From the NCBI GenBank assembly GCA_026928255.1, contig JAIXKJ010000008.1, forward strand, positions 225,298 through 289,297: a stretch of DNA of 64,000 nt, read 5' to 3'. Source of the DNA: Anaerolineales bacterium. GTDB taxonomy: Bacteria; Chloroflexota; Anaerolineae; Anaerolineales; Villigracilaceae. The notes under the pieces are model-generated. The model was not told the DNA's origin. It saw only the letters and a list, made by a program, of their open reading frames with translations, and searched no databases. Shown here in pieces: positions 15,962 through 23,847 of the stretch. Both the position numbers and the translations under genes were made by a program. Position 1 is the first letter of the stretch. Each line of letters opens with the position of its first letter.

Positions 15962-16749
15962 ACGAATTTCCCGCGCCGCATTCCGCCCATCAACCGAATC
16001 CACAGCCCCAGCCTGCCTATGCGCGGATGCCTTCCGCGCCGCCCGTCGTCGTTTACACGCTGACGGGGTTCACCGTTTTCGTTTATCTCTTGCAAATTGT
16101 CAGCCCGTTTTTCTTCGGCGTGTCCAGCGGCGGAATTGACCCCGTTACTTTTTGGGGAGCGCGAATCAGTCAAGCCATTTACGCCGGTCAACTTTGGCGT
16201 TTAATTACGCCTCTTTTTCTGCACGGCTCGTTCATGCATATCTTCTTCAATATGTACGCGCTGGTTTCCATCGGCTCGCTCGTCGAACGCTTCTTCGGGC
16301 GCGGGCGCTTTCTGCTTTTATATTTCCTCAGCGGCTTTGCGGGCAACGTGCTTTCGCTGCTTTTTACGCAAGGTTATTCCGTCGGCGCTTCGACGGCGAT
16401 CTTCGGCTTAATTTCGGCGGAAGCGATCTTCTTTTATCAAAACCGCGAGTTGTTCGGCTCGCGCGCAAAACAAGCCGTCAGCAACGCGCTTTTTATTATC
16501 GTCGTCAACCTCTTTCTCGGTTTAGCGCCCAGCATTGACAACTGGGGGCATATCGGCGGTTTGCTCGGCGGGGCGATGTTCGCTTGGTTCGCCTCTCCGC
16601 TTTGGAAGCCGGTCGGCGTTCCGCCCGAATTGCAATTGGAAGACGAACGCGAAAGCCGCGAAGTCGCTCTCGGCGCGGCGCTGACGGCGTTGGTCTTCGG
16701 CGGGCTGACGATTTGGGCGTTCGTCCAACACGGGGCGTTGAAGTTTTAA
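15958..16749 (+). CDS. Rhomboid family intramembrane serine protease
   Basis: The 263-aa protein starts with GTG inside the gmk stop (GTGA). A Pro-rich cytoplasmic tail of about 28 residues precedes six or seven transmembrane helices. Family hallmarks are WRLITPLFLHGSFMHIFFNMYAL (HxxxN motif), the catalytic Ser in GASTAIFG, and the catalytic His in NWGHIGGLLGG. Rhomboids cleave transmembrane substrates within the bilayer. The GASTAIFG form with Thr after Ser is a known variant of GASG. The substrate is unknown, and the gmk linkage gives no clue. A bidirectional terminator follows. Confidence 0.9.
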   Translation: MNEFPAPHSAHQPNPQPQPAYARMPSAPPVVVYTLTGFTVFVYLLQIVSPFFFGVSSGGIDPVTFWGARISQAIYAGQLWRLITPLFLHGSFMHIFFNMYALVSIGSLVERFFGRGRFLLLYFLSGFAGNVLSLLFTQGYSVGASTAIFGLISAEAIFFYQNRELFGSRAKQAVSNALFIIVVNLFLGLAPSIDNWGHIGGLLGGAMFAWFASPLWKPVGVPPELQLEDERESREVALGAALTALVFGGLTIWAFVQHGALKF

Positions 16750-16783
16750 TCCTCAAAATGAGGCGGCGCGTAAAAATAAAAAA

Positions 16784-16807
16784 GCCCGTCCAACGACGGG
16801 CTTTTTT
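16784..16807. terminator. Bidirectional terminator between rhomboid and permease genes
   Basis: GCCCGTC-CAAC-GACGGGC with A-run before and T6 after serves both converging transcripts. Confidence 0.85.
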
Positions 16808-16818
16808 GCGAAGAAATT

Positions 16819-17766
16819 TTACGAATGAAACAAACGCGGGTCCATCGCGTCGCGCAGACCGTCGCCGATTAGGTTGAAGGACAGCACGGTGAGCATAATC
16901 ATCAAGCCTGGATAAAACACAAGGTGCGGCGCGGTGAAGACTTGATTGCGTTCCGCGCCGAGCATCGAACCCCATTCGGGCGTGGGCGGTTGCGCGCCCA
17001 AGCCCAAGAAGGAGAGCGCGGCGGCGTCCAAAATTGCGGACGCGATTCCGAGAGTCCCCTGCACGATGAGCGGCGTGAGCGCGTTAGGCAAAATTCGCTG
17101 AAAGAGGATTTGCCAATCGTTGCCGCCTAAGGCGCGGGTGGCGAGCACAAATTCCATCTCGCGCACGGAAAGCACGGAGGCGCGCATCACCCGCGCATAG
17201 GCGGGGATGGAAACAATGCCGATGGCGATTAAGGCGTTGATGAGTCCCGGCCCTAAAACGGAAACGATGGCAATCGCCAGCAACAGCGAAGGGAACGCCA
17301 ATAGCACATCCATTACGCGCATGATGATATTGTCCACGCGCCCGCCGACGTAACCCGCAATCGCGCCGAGTATCGTCCCGATGATAATGGCAAAAGTTAC
17401 GGTGGAAATGCCGACGATTAAACTGAGGCGCGCGCCGTACAGCAAGCGGCTAAACTGATCGCGGATGTTTCCGTCAATGCCCGCGAGGTGTTGCGGTTGA
17501 TCCGCGGGGCAGCCTAACAGATGAATACAGGGCGCGGTGCGCGCTTTGATTCTCTGCGGCGGGTTGGCGTCCAGCATGGAGAGGGTCGGGTCGTAAGGGG
17601 CGAGGACGGGCGCGAAGATGGCGATGAAAATCATCAAGCCGAGAATCGCCAATCCTGCGACGGCAGAGCGTCGGCGGATTAAGCGGCGCAGGGCAATTTG
17701 CCACATGCTCAACGATTTTTTTGCGACAACTTCCGAATTTAATACTGCGTTTGCATCAGCCGTCAT
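16819..17766 (-). CDS. Peptide/nickel-type ABC importer permease, DppC/OppC family
   Basis: The 315-aa inner-membrane permease has an N-terminal OppC_N helix (about 36-58), a short extracytoplasmic insert containing Cys-rich PCIHLLGCPADQP (residues 79-91), and a BPD_transp_1 core with the EAA loop (LGGNDWQILFQRILPNALTPL). It is the last gene of the binding protein-OppB-OppC operon, 13 bp after OppB, with GAGGAA as ribosome-binding site. The ATPase subunits DppD/DppF are not in the window. Substrate is unknown; the paired binding protein is of family 5. Confidence 0.92.
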   Translation of the reverse strand: MTADANAVLNSEVVAKKSLSMWQIALRRLIRRRSAVAGLAILGLMIFIAIFAPVLAPYDPTLSMLDANPPQRIKARTAPCIHLLGCPADQPQHLAGIDGNIRDQFSRLLYGARLSLIVGISTVTFAIIIGTILGAIAGYVGGRVDNIIMRVMDVLLAFPSLLLAIAIVSVLGPGLINALIAIGIVSIPAYARVMRASVLSVREMEFVLATRALGGNDWQILFQRILPNALTPLIVQGTLGIASAILDAAALSFLGLGAQPPTPEWGSMLGAERNQVFTAPHLVFYPGLMIMLTVLSFNLIGDGLRDAMDPRLFHS

Positions 17767-17779
17767 TTTGTTATGTTCC

Positions 17780-18862
17780 TCACTTGAGACGAACGCGGGG
17801 GTCTAGGTAAACGTAGGAAATATCTACGAGCAAGTTGATGATGACAAAGCCGACGGCGATGATCAATGTAAAGGTCTGCACGACTCCGTAGTCGCGCGCG
17901 GTGATGGCTTCAAAGAGGGTGCGCCCTACGCCGGAGAGTCCGAAGACGGTTTCGGTTAAGACGGCGCCGCCTAAAAGTCCGCCGAAGGATAAGCCGATAA
18001 CGGTAACTAACGGCAGGAGGGAATTGCGAAACGCATGGCGGAAGACAATGGCGATTTCTCTTAAGCCTTTGGCTCGCGCCGTGCGGATGTAGTCTTGTCC
18101 AAGCGCGTCGAGCATGGTCGAGCGCGTCATGCGGGCGACAATCGCCATCGGGATAGTGCCCAAAGCGAAAGCGGGCAAAATGAGATGCGCGATTGAATCT
18201 TTCAATAACGCCCAATTTTGAGTCAACAAGGCGTTGAGGATGTTTAAGCGTCCGCTGAAATTGAGAAAAGCCGACCAAAGTCCGCTTTCAGGGAGCGTCC
18301 ATCCCCAAACTTGATAAAAGGGAGTGGAGATAATTTCGGGGCTGACTCTGCCCGAAGGCGGCAGCCAAAAGGGCGTGCCTTTTAAGGTGAGGGAAAATAT
18401 GTACGCCAGCATTAAGCCCAGCCAAAAGACGGGCATAGAAACGCCGACGTTCGCCCAAACCATTGTGCCGACGTCCAGCCAAGTGTTGTGTTTGACGGCG
18501 GAGATAATCCCCAATGGAATGCCTAAAATAACGCTGACGATTAAAGCGGCGAGGCTTAATTCAAAGGTTGTCGGCAGGCGCTCAATCAACAAGCGGGTAA
18601 CGGGCATGCCAAGGCGATAGGAATCGCCTAAATTTCCGCTTATCATGTCTTTTGCGTAGATTCCAAATTGAACAATAATGGGCTTGTTTAGCCCCTTTGC
18701 TTCGATGAATTTAGAGCAGACCGCCTCCGTCGCTTTTTCGCCAAGAATCGCCCGACAAGGGTCGCCTGGGATGACGCGCGCCAGCACGAAGGTAACAAGC
18801 AGAATGCCAAGTAACACAGGGATAGCCGCAACCACGCGACGAAGAGCGTATTGAATGATCAT
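17780..18862 (-). CDS. Peptide/nickel-type ABC importer permease, DppB/OppB family
   Basis: The 360-aa permease shows the OppB-type N-terminus (YALRRVVAAIPVLLGILLVTFVLARVIPGDPC), a BPD_transp_1 core with the EAA loop (LREIAIVFRHAFRNSLLPLVTVIG), and the C-terminal DPRVRLK motif typical of DppB. It partners with the OppC gene 13 bp downstream. No good Shine-Dalgarno precedes the ATG. The intergenic hairpin at 18881-18910 sits between it and the binding-protein gene and probably lowers permease expression relative to the binding protein. Confidence 0.92.
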   Translation of the reverse strand: MIIQYALRRVVAAIPVLLGILLVTFVLARVIPGDPCRAILGEKATEAVCSKFIEAKGLNKPIIVQFGIYAKDMISGNLGDSYRLGMPVTRLLIERLPTTFELSLAALIVSVILGIPLGIISAVKHNTWLDVGTMVWANVGVSMPVFWLGLMLAYIFSLTLKGTPFWLPPSGRVSPEIISTPFYQVWGWTLPESGLWSAFLNFSGRLNILNALLTQNWALLKDSIAHLILPAFALGTIPMAIVARMTRSTMLDALGQDYIRTARAKGLREIAIVFRHAFRNSLLPLVTVIGLSFGGLLGGAVLTETVFGLSGVGRTLFEAITARDYGVVQTFTLIIAVGFVIINLLVDISYVYLDPRVRLK

Positions 18863-18880
18863 GAATTAGGCTCTCTACGA

Positions 18881-18917
18881 ATACGGGGCGGAAGTTACGC
18901 CGCCCCGTATTTTTTTT
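18881..18917. terminator. Hairpin between binding-protein and OppB genes
   Basis: ATACGGGGCGG (18881-18891) pairs with CCGCCCCGTAT (18900-18910) over 8 nt. The T7 run follows it on the plus strand, where no gene ends. On the operon strand the stem has only two T after it, so it may act as a 3' stabiliser or partial attenuator. Confidence 0.55.
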
Positions 18918-18943
18918 CAAAAACAGGTTAGTCTAACGACGGA

Positions 18944-20731
18944 TTAGGATCCGGGTTTGAGCATCAAGCCCCAGAGCAGGCTGTAGTAATCCCACAGGTT
19001 GGTGTTGCCGACATGAGCCGGGGAAGAGATGTTCAAGCCCATGTTGAAGGTGGCGACAACGTCGGCGGCGTCGAAGTCGGTGCCGTCGTGGAATTTGACG
19101 TTCTTGCGAAGCGCGCAAGTCCAAACGGTGAGGTCGGCGTTCGGGGTGCAGGATTCCGCGAGGACGGGAACGCTGGCGGTGCCGTTAATCTCGTAGCCGT
19201 AGAGGGCTTGGAGGACTTGTTCGCAACCGCGCAGGGATTCGCCGTCGGATTCGTCCGCGCAGAAAAGGCTGATGGGTTCGGCGTTCTGCATGAAGGTGAA
19301 GGTTTCGCGGTTGCCAGGGGCGGAAACGGCGAACAGTTCGCTGGTGAGCGGGCTGGCTTGCGGGTTGGTTACGTCCGCGAGGTACGCGGTGCCGGAACCG
19401 CCGTGAGCGACGGGGATCATCGGGACGAGTTCTTTAATCGCGTTGTTGGCGGCGACGTAGATGGCTTTCGCGTCTTCGGGGATGCCGATTTGCGCGCCTT
19501 CGGTCAGCTTCTCGTAGATTTCAGGGAAGGCTTTGCCGAATTCAGCATTGGCGGCGCCGAAGTGATAATCCAAGAAGTTGGTGATGTGAGGATAGTCCGC
19601 GCCCCAGCCGAGCAGGAACAAGCCGTCGAGGCTGCCGGAGTTGGCGGCTTCGATGAAGGCGCCGGATTCCATCGGGGTAACTTCGGCGTCAATGCCGAGG
19701 TTGGTCTTCAACTGCGCTTGGATGTCTTGCGCGACGGTGGAGGGTTGGGGCAGGTAGCCGCGAACTACGTCGCGGAAGTAGATTTTGGTCTTGAAGCCGT
19801 CGGGGAAGCCCGCTTCGGCGAGGAGCGCTTTCGCGGCGGCGGCGTCAAAGGCGTACCAGTCTTCGCCTTCGCAGCCGTTGGGGATGGCGCAAGGCGTAAA
19901 GTGGGAGGCGACTTCGGAGCCAGCGGGGTAGAAGGCGTCCACGATGCGTTGGCGGTCAATGCCCATGGCAAGCGCTTGGCGGACTTTGACGTCGTCAAAC
20001 GGCTTGAAGGTGTTGGTCATGCCGATGTACATGACGTTGAGCGCGGCGCGTTCCATCAATTGCAGGTTGGAGTCGGCTTCAACGACGGCAAAATCTTCAG
20101 GTCCGAGGTTGTCAATGCCGTCTACGGTGCCGGATTGCAATTCGAGCAGGCGTTGAGCGGCTTCGGAGTTCCAGCGGAGGACGAAGGTTTTGGCTTTGGG
20201 AGCGTCGCCCCAGTAGTTGGGGTTGGCGGTGAAGGTAACGCTTTCGCCGCGTTTCCATTCGCTGATCATGTAGGGGCCGGTGCCGACGGGATGTTCGAGA
20301 CCTTCGCTGGTGCGTTTTCCGTCGCCAGCGGTGGCGTCAATCCATTCGGAAGGAAGAATCGCAAAGGGGACGAAGGCGATCTTGGCGAGGAAGGCGGGGT
20401 CGGGGCGGCACATGGTGAAGACCACAGTGCTGTTGTCGGTCGCTTCGACGGATTGGATCAAGCCCGCGTAATCACCGTTACATTCCGCGGCGGGAACGGA
20501 AAGGGATTTGCCGTCGAAGGTCGCAATGGACACGTCGGCGGGAGCGGCTTCTTCGGTCGCCGCTTCGGTCGCGGGGGCTTCGGTGGCGGCTTCGGTAGCG
20601 GCAGGCGCTTCAGTCGCGGGGGCTTTCGTCGCTTCGGGAGCGGCGGGCGCCGCCGTCGGCGTTCCGCACGCGGCGAGGACGAGGCTCGCCAGCATTAACA
20701 ACGAAAGCAAAGAGAACAGATTTCGCTTCAT
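18944..20731 (-). CDS. Family-5 peptide-type ABC substrate-binding lipoprotein, circularly permuted
   Basis: The 595-aa lipoprotein (lipobox LAAC, Cys22, then a 45-residue Ala/Thr/Glu/Pro linker) is built from SBP_bac_5 sequence in the wrong order. Residues about 66-473 carry the middle and C-terminal parts of a normal protein (SVEATDNSTVVFT, HPVGTGPYMISEWKRGESV, DDVKVRQALAMGIDRQRIV, ending at IPVAHGGSGTAYLADV). Residues 474-595 then carry what is normally the N-terminal part (TFTFMQNAEPISL, VPVLAESCTPNADLTVWTC, LRKNVKFHDGTDFDAADVVATF). The lipoprotein signal sits before the permuted start, so the gene is intact. ATG 20731 has GGAGGAG upstream; an in-frame ATG at 20749 is less likely. It feeds the downstream OppB/OppC permeases. 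Confidence 0.85.
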   Translation of the reverse strand: MKRNLFSLLSLLMLASLVLAACGTPTAAPAAPEATKAPATEAPAATEAATEAPATEAATEEAAPADVSIATFDGKSLSVPAAECNGDYAGLIQSVEATDNSTVVFTMCRPDPAFLAKIAFVPFAILPSEWIDATAGDGKRTSEGLEHPVGTGPYMISEWKRGESVTFTANPNYWGDAPKAKTFVLRWNSEAAQRLLELQSGTVDGIDNLGPEDFAVVEADSNLQLMERAALNVMYIGMTNTFKPFDDVKVRQALAMGIDRQRIVDAFYPAGSEVASHFTPCAIPNGCEGEDWYAFDAAAAKALLAEAGFPDGFKTKIYFRDVVRGYLPQPSTVAQDIQAQLKTNLGIDAEVTPMESGAFIEAANSGSLDGLFLLGWGADYPHITNFLDYHFGAANAEFGKAFPEIYEKLTEGAQIGIPEDAKAIYVAANNAIKELVPMIPVAHGGSGTAYLADVTNPQASPLTSELFAVSAPGNRETFTFMQNAEPISLFCADESDGESLRGCEQVLQALYGYEINGTASVPVLAESCTPNADLTVWTCALRKNVKFHDGTDFDAADVVATFNMGLNISSPAHVGNTNLWDYYSLLWGLMLKPGS

Positions 20732-20766
20732 ATCAGATTTCTCCTCCATGTGAGAAAAAGGAATTT

Positions 20767-20799
20767 CATTTTGCCGCGCAAAATGTGGCGGTCATTATA
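20767..20799 (-). promoter_or_regulatory. -10 box and palindrome upstream of the permuted binding protein
   Basis: On the minus strand TATAAT (20794-20799) is followed by the inverted repeat CATTTTGC-CGC-GCAAAATG (20767-20785), about 36 nt before the start codon. The palindrome lies in the expected leader and is a candidate repressor site or leader hairpin. No convincing -35 box. Confidence 0.45.
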
Positions 20800-20898
20800 C
20801 CTGATTGTAAAGCAACTGGGACGGGCGCGAAAAACTTTCCGCTTTTTTCGCCCCTTTAAGCGGACGATGAACTGGCGTTTGAAACGCCGATTATTTTT

Positions 20899-21094
20899 GA
20901 CTTCATTCTCCCTTCCTTATTAGACATTATCGGAAATAGCGTGGCGGATTGTCATTTCGAGCGCTAGCGAGAAATCTTTGTGGCAGGAAGTCAGATTTCT
21001 CCTCGCTACGCTCGTCGAAATGACAAATCTAGAAGTCAAAAAAGCCGTATTTCTAATTTCAGATAGAGTCTGTTGGAAAAGGGAGAATGAAGTC
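20899..21094. mobile_element. Nested inverted-repeat (MITE-like) element
   Basis: The outer ends match as imperfect inverted repeats of about 40 bp: 20899-20940 against the complement of 21049-21094, with the first 16 bp (GACTTCATTCTCCCTT) identical. Inside, 20951-20977 and 20993-21024 form a second long hairpin beginning GTCATTTCGAGCG. There is no open reading frame. The layout suggests a non-autonomous mobile or extragenic palindromic element sitting between the binding-protein promoter and the end of uspA. I see no clear target-site duplication. Confidence 0.55.
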
Positions 21095-21116
21095 CCTTTC
21101 AGCGTAGAGTCTGCTC

Positions 21117-21539
21117 TTAGCGGACGATCAACACCGGGCAAGGCGCGTGGGCGACGACTTTCTGGCTGGTGCTGCCGAGCAGCAATCCGGCCAGTCTGCC
21201 TAAGCCGCGCGAACCCATGACGATGATGTCGCTGCCGTGCTTTTTTGCGGCTTCGATAATCGCGCTGGCGGGGTCGCCTTCGAGAACTTCGGTGCGGATG
21301 GTGCAGGGGATTTCGCCGACTTCTTTCGACGCGGCGTTGAGGATTTCTTCGGCTTCGTCTCGTCGGTTGGCGACGACCAATTGCATATTAGGTTCGCCCA
21401 AGTAGAGCGGGATGGGGTCGTAGGCGACGACGACGCAAAAGTCTTGCGCTTGGACGAGGCGCGCCATTTCGGCGGCTTTGCGCGTGGCGTGCAGGGCGTG
21501 TTCCGAACCGTCTACGGCGAGGAGGATTCTTTCAAACAT
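21117..21539 (-). CDS. Universal stress protein, UspA family
   Basis: The 140-aa single-domain protein shows the Usp fold: MFERILLAVDGSEHA at the N-terminus, a central alpha/beta part, and the ATP-binding motif MGSRGLGRLAGLLLGSTSQKV at residues 107-127 (G-2x-G-9x-G-S/T class). The ATP-binding type acts in stress survival, often by sensing energy state. AAAGGAG precedes the ATG, and a TATACT -10 candidate lies at 21566-21571 (minus). It is monocistronic, with repeats and the MITE-like element on either side. Confidence 0.92.
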   Translation of the reverse strand: MFERILLAVDGSEHALHATRKAAEMARLVQAQDFCVVVAYDPIPLYLGEPNMQLVVANRRDEAEEILNAASKEVGEIPCTIRTEVLEGDPASAIIEAAKKHGSDIIVMGSRGLGRLAGLLLGSTSQKVVAHAPCPVLIVR

Positions 21540-21614
21540 GGCGTCTCCTTTCGATTGTTACTCTTAGTATAGGTCGAAAGTGTTTTAATTGTATTGGAGG
21601 AAGGTCATTATTGA

Positions 21615-21725
21615 GGGTGTCAGGTGTCAGGTGTCAGGTGTCGGGTGTCGGGTGTCGGGTTGAAGGTGTCAGGTGTCAGGTTGCGGGTGTCAGGTTGAAG
21701 GTTGCAGGTGTCAAGTTGAAGGTTA
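21615..21725. repeat. Heptamer microsatellite (GGTGTCA/GGTGTCG and variants)
   Basis: About eight near-perfect GGTGTC(A/G) heptamers, interrupted by GGTTGAA and GGTTGC(G/A) variants, run through the space upstream of uspA. No stable coding frame results. It is likely to vary in copy number by slippage. Confidence 0.85.
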
Positions 21726-21755
21726 TGCGATGAGTCAGGGCTTGTTTGGGAAAGA

Positions 21756-21842
21756 GTCAGTACCTTTTGGCAAAAAGGTCAGTACCTTTTGGCGAAAGAG
21801 TCAGTACCTTTTGGTAAAAGAGTCAGTACCTTTTGGCAAAGG
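21756..21842. repeat. 22-bp tandem repeat, four copies
   Basis: Units starting GTCAGTACCTTTTGG occur at 21756, 21778, 21800 and 21822, with period 22, 22 and 22. They are contiguous with no spacers. The unit ends in AAAAGA-like purine tracts that differ slightly between copies. No function seen. Confidence 0.88.
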
Positions 21843-21879
21843 GTCGGGGATTGAATTATGGGGCGAGAAGGGGAAATTC

Positions 21880-21913
21880 AAAAAACCTCCGAGTTCTTTT
21901 GGAAACTCGGAGG
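21880..21913 (-). terminator. Rho-independent terminator of the DtxR-family gene
   Basis: On the minus strand CCTCCGAGTT and AACTCGGAGG (21904-21913 and 21886-21895) form a 10-bp stem followed by T6 (21880-21885), 16 nt after the stop codon. Confidence 0.85.
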
Positions 21914-21928
21914 CGTAGAAATTTTCTC

Positions 21929-22618
21929 TCAAACGAACAGCGGTTTGTTGCCTTCGCCGCGCTTGGTTACTTCCACCCAGAGCGAGGCGGCGAGTTCGTA
22001 GCCGATGAGGTGATCGTGCGGTTTCATCTGCAAGCGCAGCGGACCTTTGAACGGCGCGCAACTGTATAAGTGAAAGGGCGCGCCGGGCGTCAGCCCCAAC
22101 TCGCCGATGTAGTTCAATTTTTCCAAATTATGCGTGCGGACGCGGCTGATGACGCAATCCGAACCCGAAGGGACTTCAATGAGCGGCGCGTCGGCGACGA
22201 CGGGCATTTTGCCGTCTTTGCTGGGAATCGGCTCGCCGTGCGGGCAGCGCGTCGGGCGGCCGGTCAGTTCGTCCATGCGCTCTTCGATTTCGTCGTTGAC
22301 TCCCTTTTCAAAAACGTCCGAAAGTTCGTGCGCCGTCGCCCAGTCGTACTTCATCACTTGGACGAGAAAGACTTCGGTCAGGCGGTGGCGGCGCAGGGCG
22401 GGCATCGCCAATTTTTCGCCCGCTTCGGTCAGTCGCGCCCCGCGATAGGGTTCGTGCACTAAATAGCCTTGCTTCTGCAAACGCTTGACCATATTTGAAA
22501 TCGCTTGCGCCGAAGCGCCCGCCTGTTCGCTTAAAAGCGAAAGCGGCACTTGCTCGTAATCTTGCTGCAAGCGATACAGTTCCGCCGCGTATCGCTGCAT
22601 TGCCAAACTTTCAGACAT
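21929..22618 (-). CDS. DtxR/MntR-family metal-dependent repressor
   Basis: The 229-aa protein has the three parts of long DtxR regulators: an N-terminal winged helix (VPLSLLSEQAGASAQAISNMVKRLQKQGYLVHE), a metal-binding dimerisation domain (HRLTEVFLVQVMKYDWATAHELSD, then CPHGEPIP), and a C-terminal FeoA/SH3-like domain (about residues 150-225). It represses metal uptake genes when loaded with Fe(II) or Mn(II). It follows the flippase-like gene by 62 bp; the palindrome in that gap suggests its own promoter and autoregulation. Which metal it senses is not clear from sequence. Confidence 0.9.
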   Translation of the reverse strand: MSESLAMQRYAAELYRLQQDYEQVPLSLLSEQAGASAQAISNMVKRLQKQGYLVHEPYRGARLTEAGEKLAMPALRRHRLTEVFLVQVMKYDWATAHELSDVFEKGVNDEIEERMDELTGRPTRCPHGEPIPSKDGKMPVVADAPLIEVPSGSDCVISRVRTHNLEKLNYIGELGLTPGAPFHLYSCAPFKGPLRLQMKPHDHLIGYELAASLWVEVTKRGEGNKPLFV

Positions 22619-22648
22619 TCGTATAAAACTCCGCGCTTCAATTTTTAT

Positions 22649-22658
22649 GATAATTATC
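22649..22658. promoter_or_regulatory. Palindrome upstream of the DtxR-family gene
   Basis: GATAATTATC is a perfect 10-bp palindrome within a longer AT-rich, roughly symmetric stretch (22645-22668), 31 bp before the start codon. The form and place fit an autoregulatory DtxR/MntR-type operator. Confidence 0.4.
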
Positions 22659-22680
22659 TAAATAATTTGTCGTCATTATA

Positions 22681-23703
22681 CTATGCGCCTTCTTCCTTCG
22701 CTTCTTCGTCGCGTTCTTGATGCAAAGAACGGAACGCCCACGCCCCCACGCCCAGCGGAATCCAAAAAGTAACGGCGCGGTACATCAACGTAACGACTAC
22801 GCCTTGACTCCAATTGACCGCCAGCGAATTGAGCGCGACGGGCATAATGCCTTCGACGATGCCAATGCCCGAAGGAGTCGGCGAGACGATGAGGAAGAGA
22901 TAGGCGATAGAAAAACCGGCGACGATCGTCCCCGCCGAAAAAGGGACGTCAAAGGCGAGGAAGGAGCAAAGCAAAATCGCCATCAACAGGATTTTGTCCA
23001 ACACGCCCCAAAGGATGGGACGAATCAAATGCGACGATTTTTCCGTCAGCCCGCCAAAGCCTTCGGCGATTTCTTGCGCAAAGTGATAGGCGCGTTCTTC
23101 TTCGAGAAGGTTTTTCTTCCGAAAAAAACGCGAAACGCGGTTGATTCCCCGCGCAAGTTTGGCAAGCAGGTTTCCCAACCGCTCGGCGGAGCGATAGCCG
23201 ACGTACAGCATAAAGGCGAAGCCCAGCGCGGCGACGAAGAGAAAAATCGAAGCGGAGATTTCGCCCGCGTCCAAATTGTTGCGGCGGATGAGGACGATTA
23301 TTCCCAGCGCGAGGACAATCAGAAAGGCAGTCATGTCTGATAAAAGGAAGAGCGCGGCGGCGACAGTGGCTTTGCCCGCAGGGTGTCCGCGCCGTTTGGC
23401 TTCGGCGGCGAAGAGCGCCACGCCGCCCGCCCCGCCCGTCGGCGCGACGACGTTGACGAAAGCCGCTGCGGCGGCAATGCGGCTGAGCGACAGCACATCG
23501 TCGCGCACGCCGAGCAGGTGAAAGATAGATTGATACATCCAGCCGCTGGTGAGAAACCAAATCATTTGAAAAAAAATCGCCAACAGGAAAAAAATCAGTT
23601 TGGCTTGTTTCAGCGTTTGTAAAATAGTTTCCAACTCGCCGAAACTGGTTACAACGACAACCACGCCGAGAAAGAAAATAATAAAGATAAAAATTTTCTT
23701 CAT
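22681..23703 (-). CDS. Polytopic membrane protein of the LPG synthase TM/AglD (UPF0104) family
   Basis: The 340-aa protein has about eight hydrophobic segments and the family motifs NVVAPTGGAGGVALFAAEAKRRG (residues 84-106) and FLIVSPTPSGIGIVEGIMP (about 270-288). Members are flippase-like or lysyl-phosphatidylglycerol-synthase membrane domains; no aminoacyl-transfer domain is attached here, so a lipid-flipping or glycolipid role is more likely. A MprF-type function is not supported. It is divergent from nfeD and upstream of the DtxR-family gene on the same strand. Confidence 0.82.
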   Translation of the reverse strand: MKKIFIFIIFFLGVVVVVTSFGELETILQTLKQAKLIFFLLAIFFQMIWFLTSGWMYQSIFHLLGVRDDVLSLSRIAAAAAFVNVVAPTGGAGGVALFAAEAKRRGHPAGKATVAAALFLLSDMTAFLIVLALGIIVLIRRNNLDAGEISASIFLFVAALGFAFMLYVGYRSAERLGNLLAKLARGINRVSRFFRKKNLLEEERAYHFAQEIAEGFGGLTEKSSHLIRPILWGVLDKILLMAILLCSFLAFDVPFSAGTIVAGFSIAYLFLIVSPTPSGIGIVEGIMPVALNSLAVNWSQGVVVTLMYRAVTFWIPLGVGAWAFRSLHQERDEEAKEEGA

Positions 23704-23847
23704 GGGCAGGCGCGGCGCGAGTCGGCGCTTTTGAAAGAATTTATATTTTTCACGCCGTTTATTATACTGTTTTGAGGGCGTTTTATTTTATTTGTACTGG
23801 CTTATCGTCGCCAACCAGTATAATGATTTCAAAAAACGGAAACCGCC

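Noticed and set aside
19013..20698. 561-aa open frame opposite the permuted binding protein
   Set aside because: It is a Gly/Val/Arg-rich shadow of GC-rich coding DNA with no domain and no ribosome-binding site, and it lies antisense to a well-supported lipoprotein gene.
18944..20731. Permuted binding protein as two broken genes
   Set aside because: The frame is open throughout, with one signal peptide at the start and one stop at the end. A pseudogene would be expected to show a frameshift or an internal stop.
21756..21842. CRISPR array
   Set aside because: The 22-bp units are contiguous with no variable spacers, and no cas genes are nearby.
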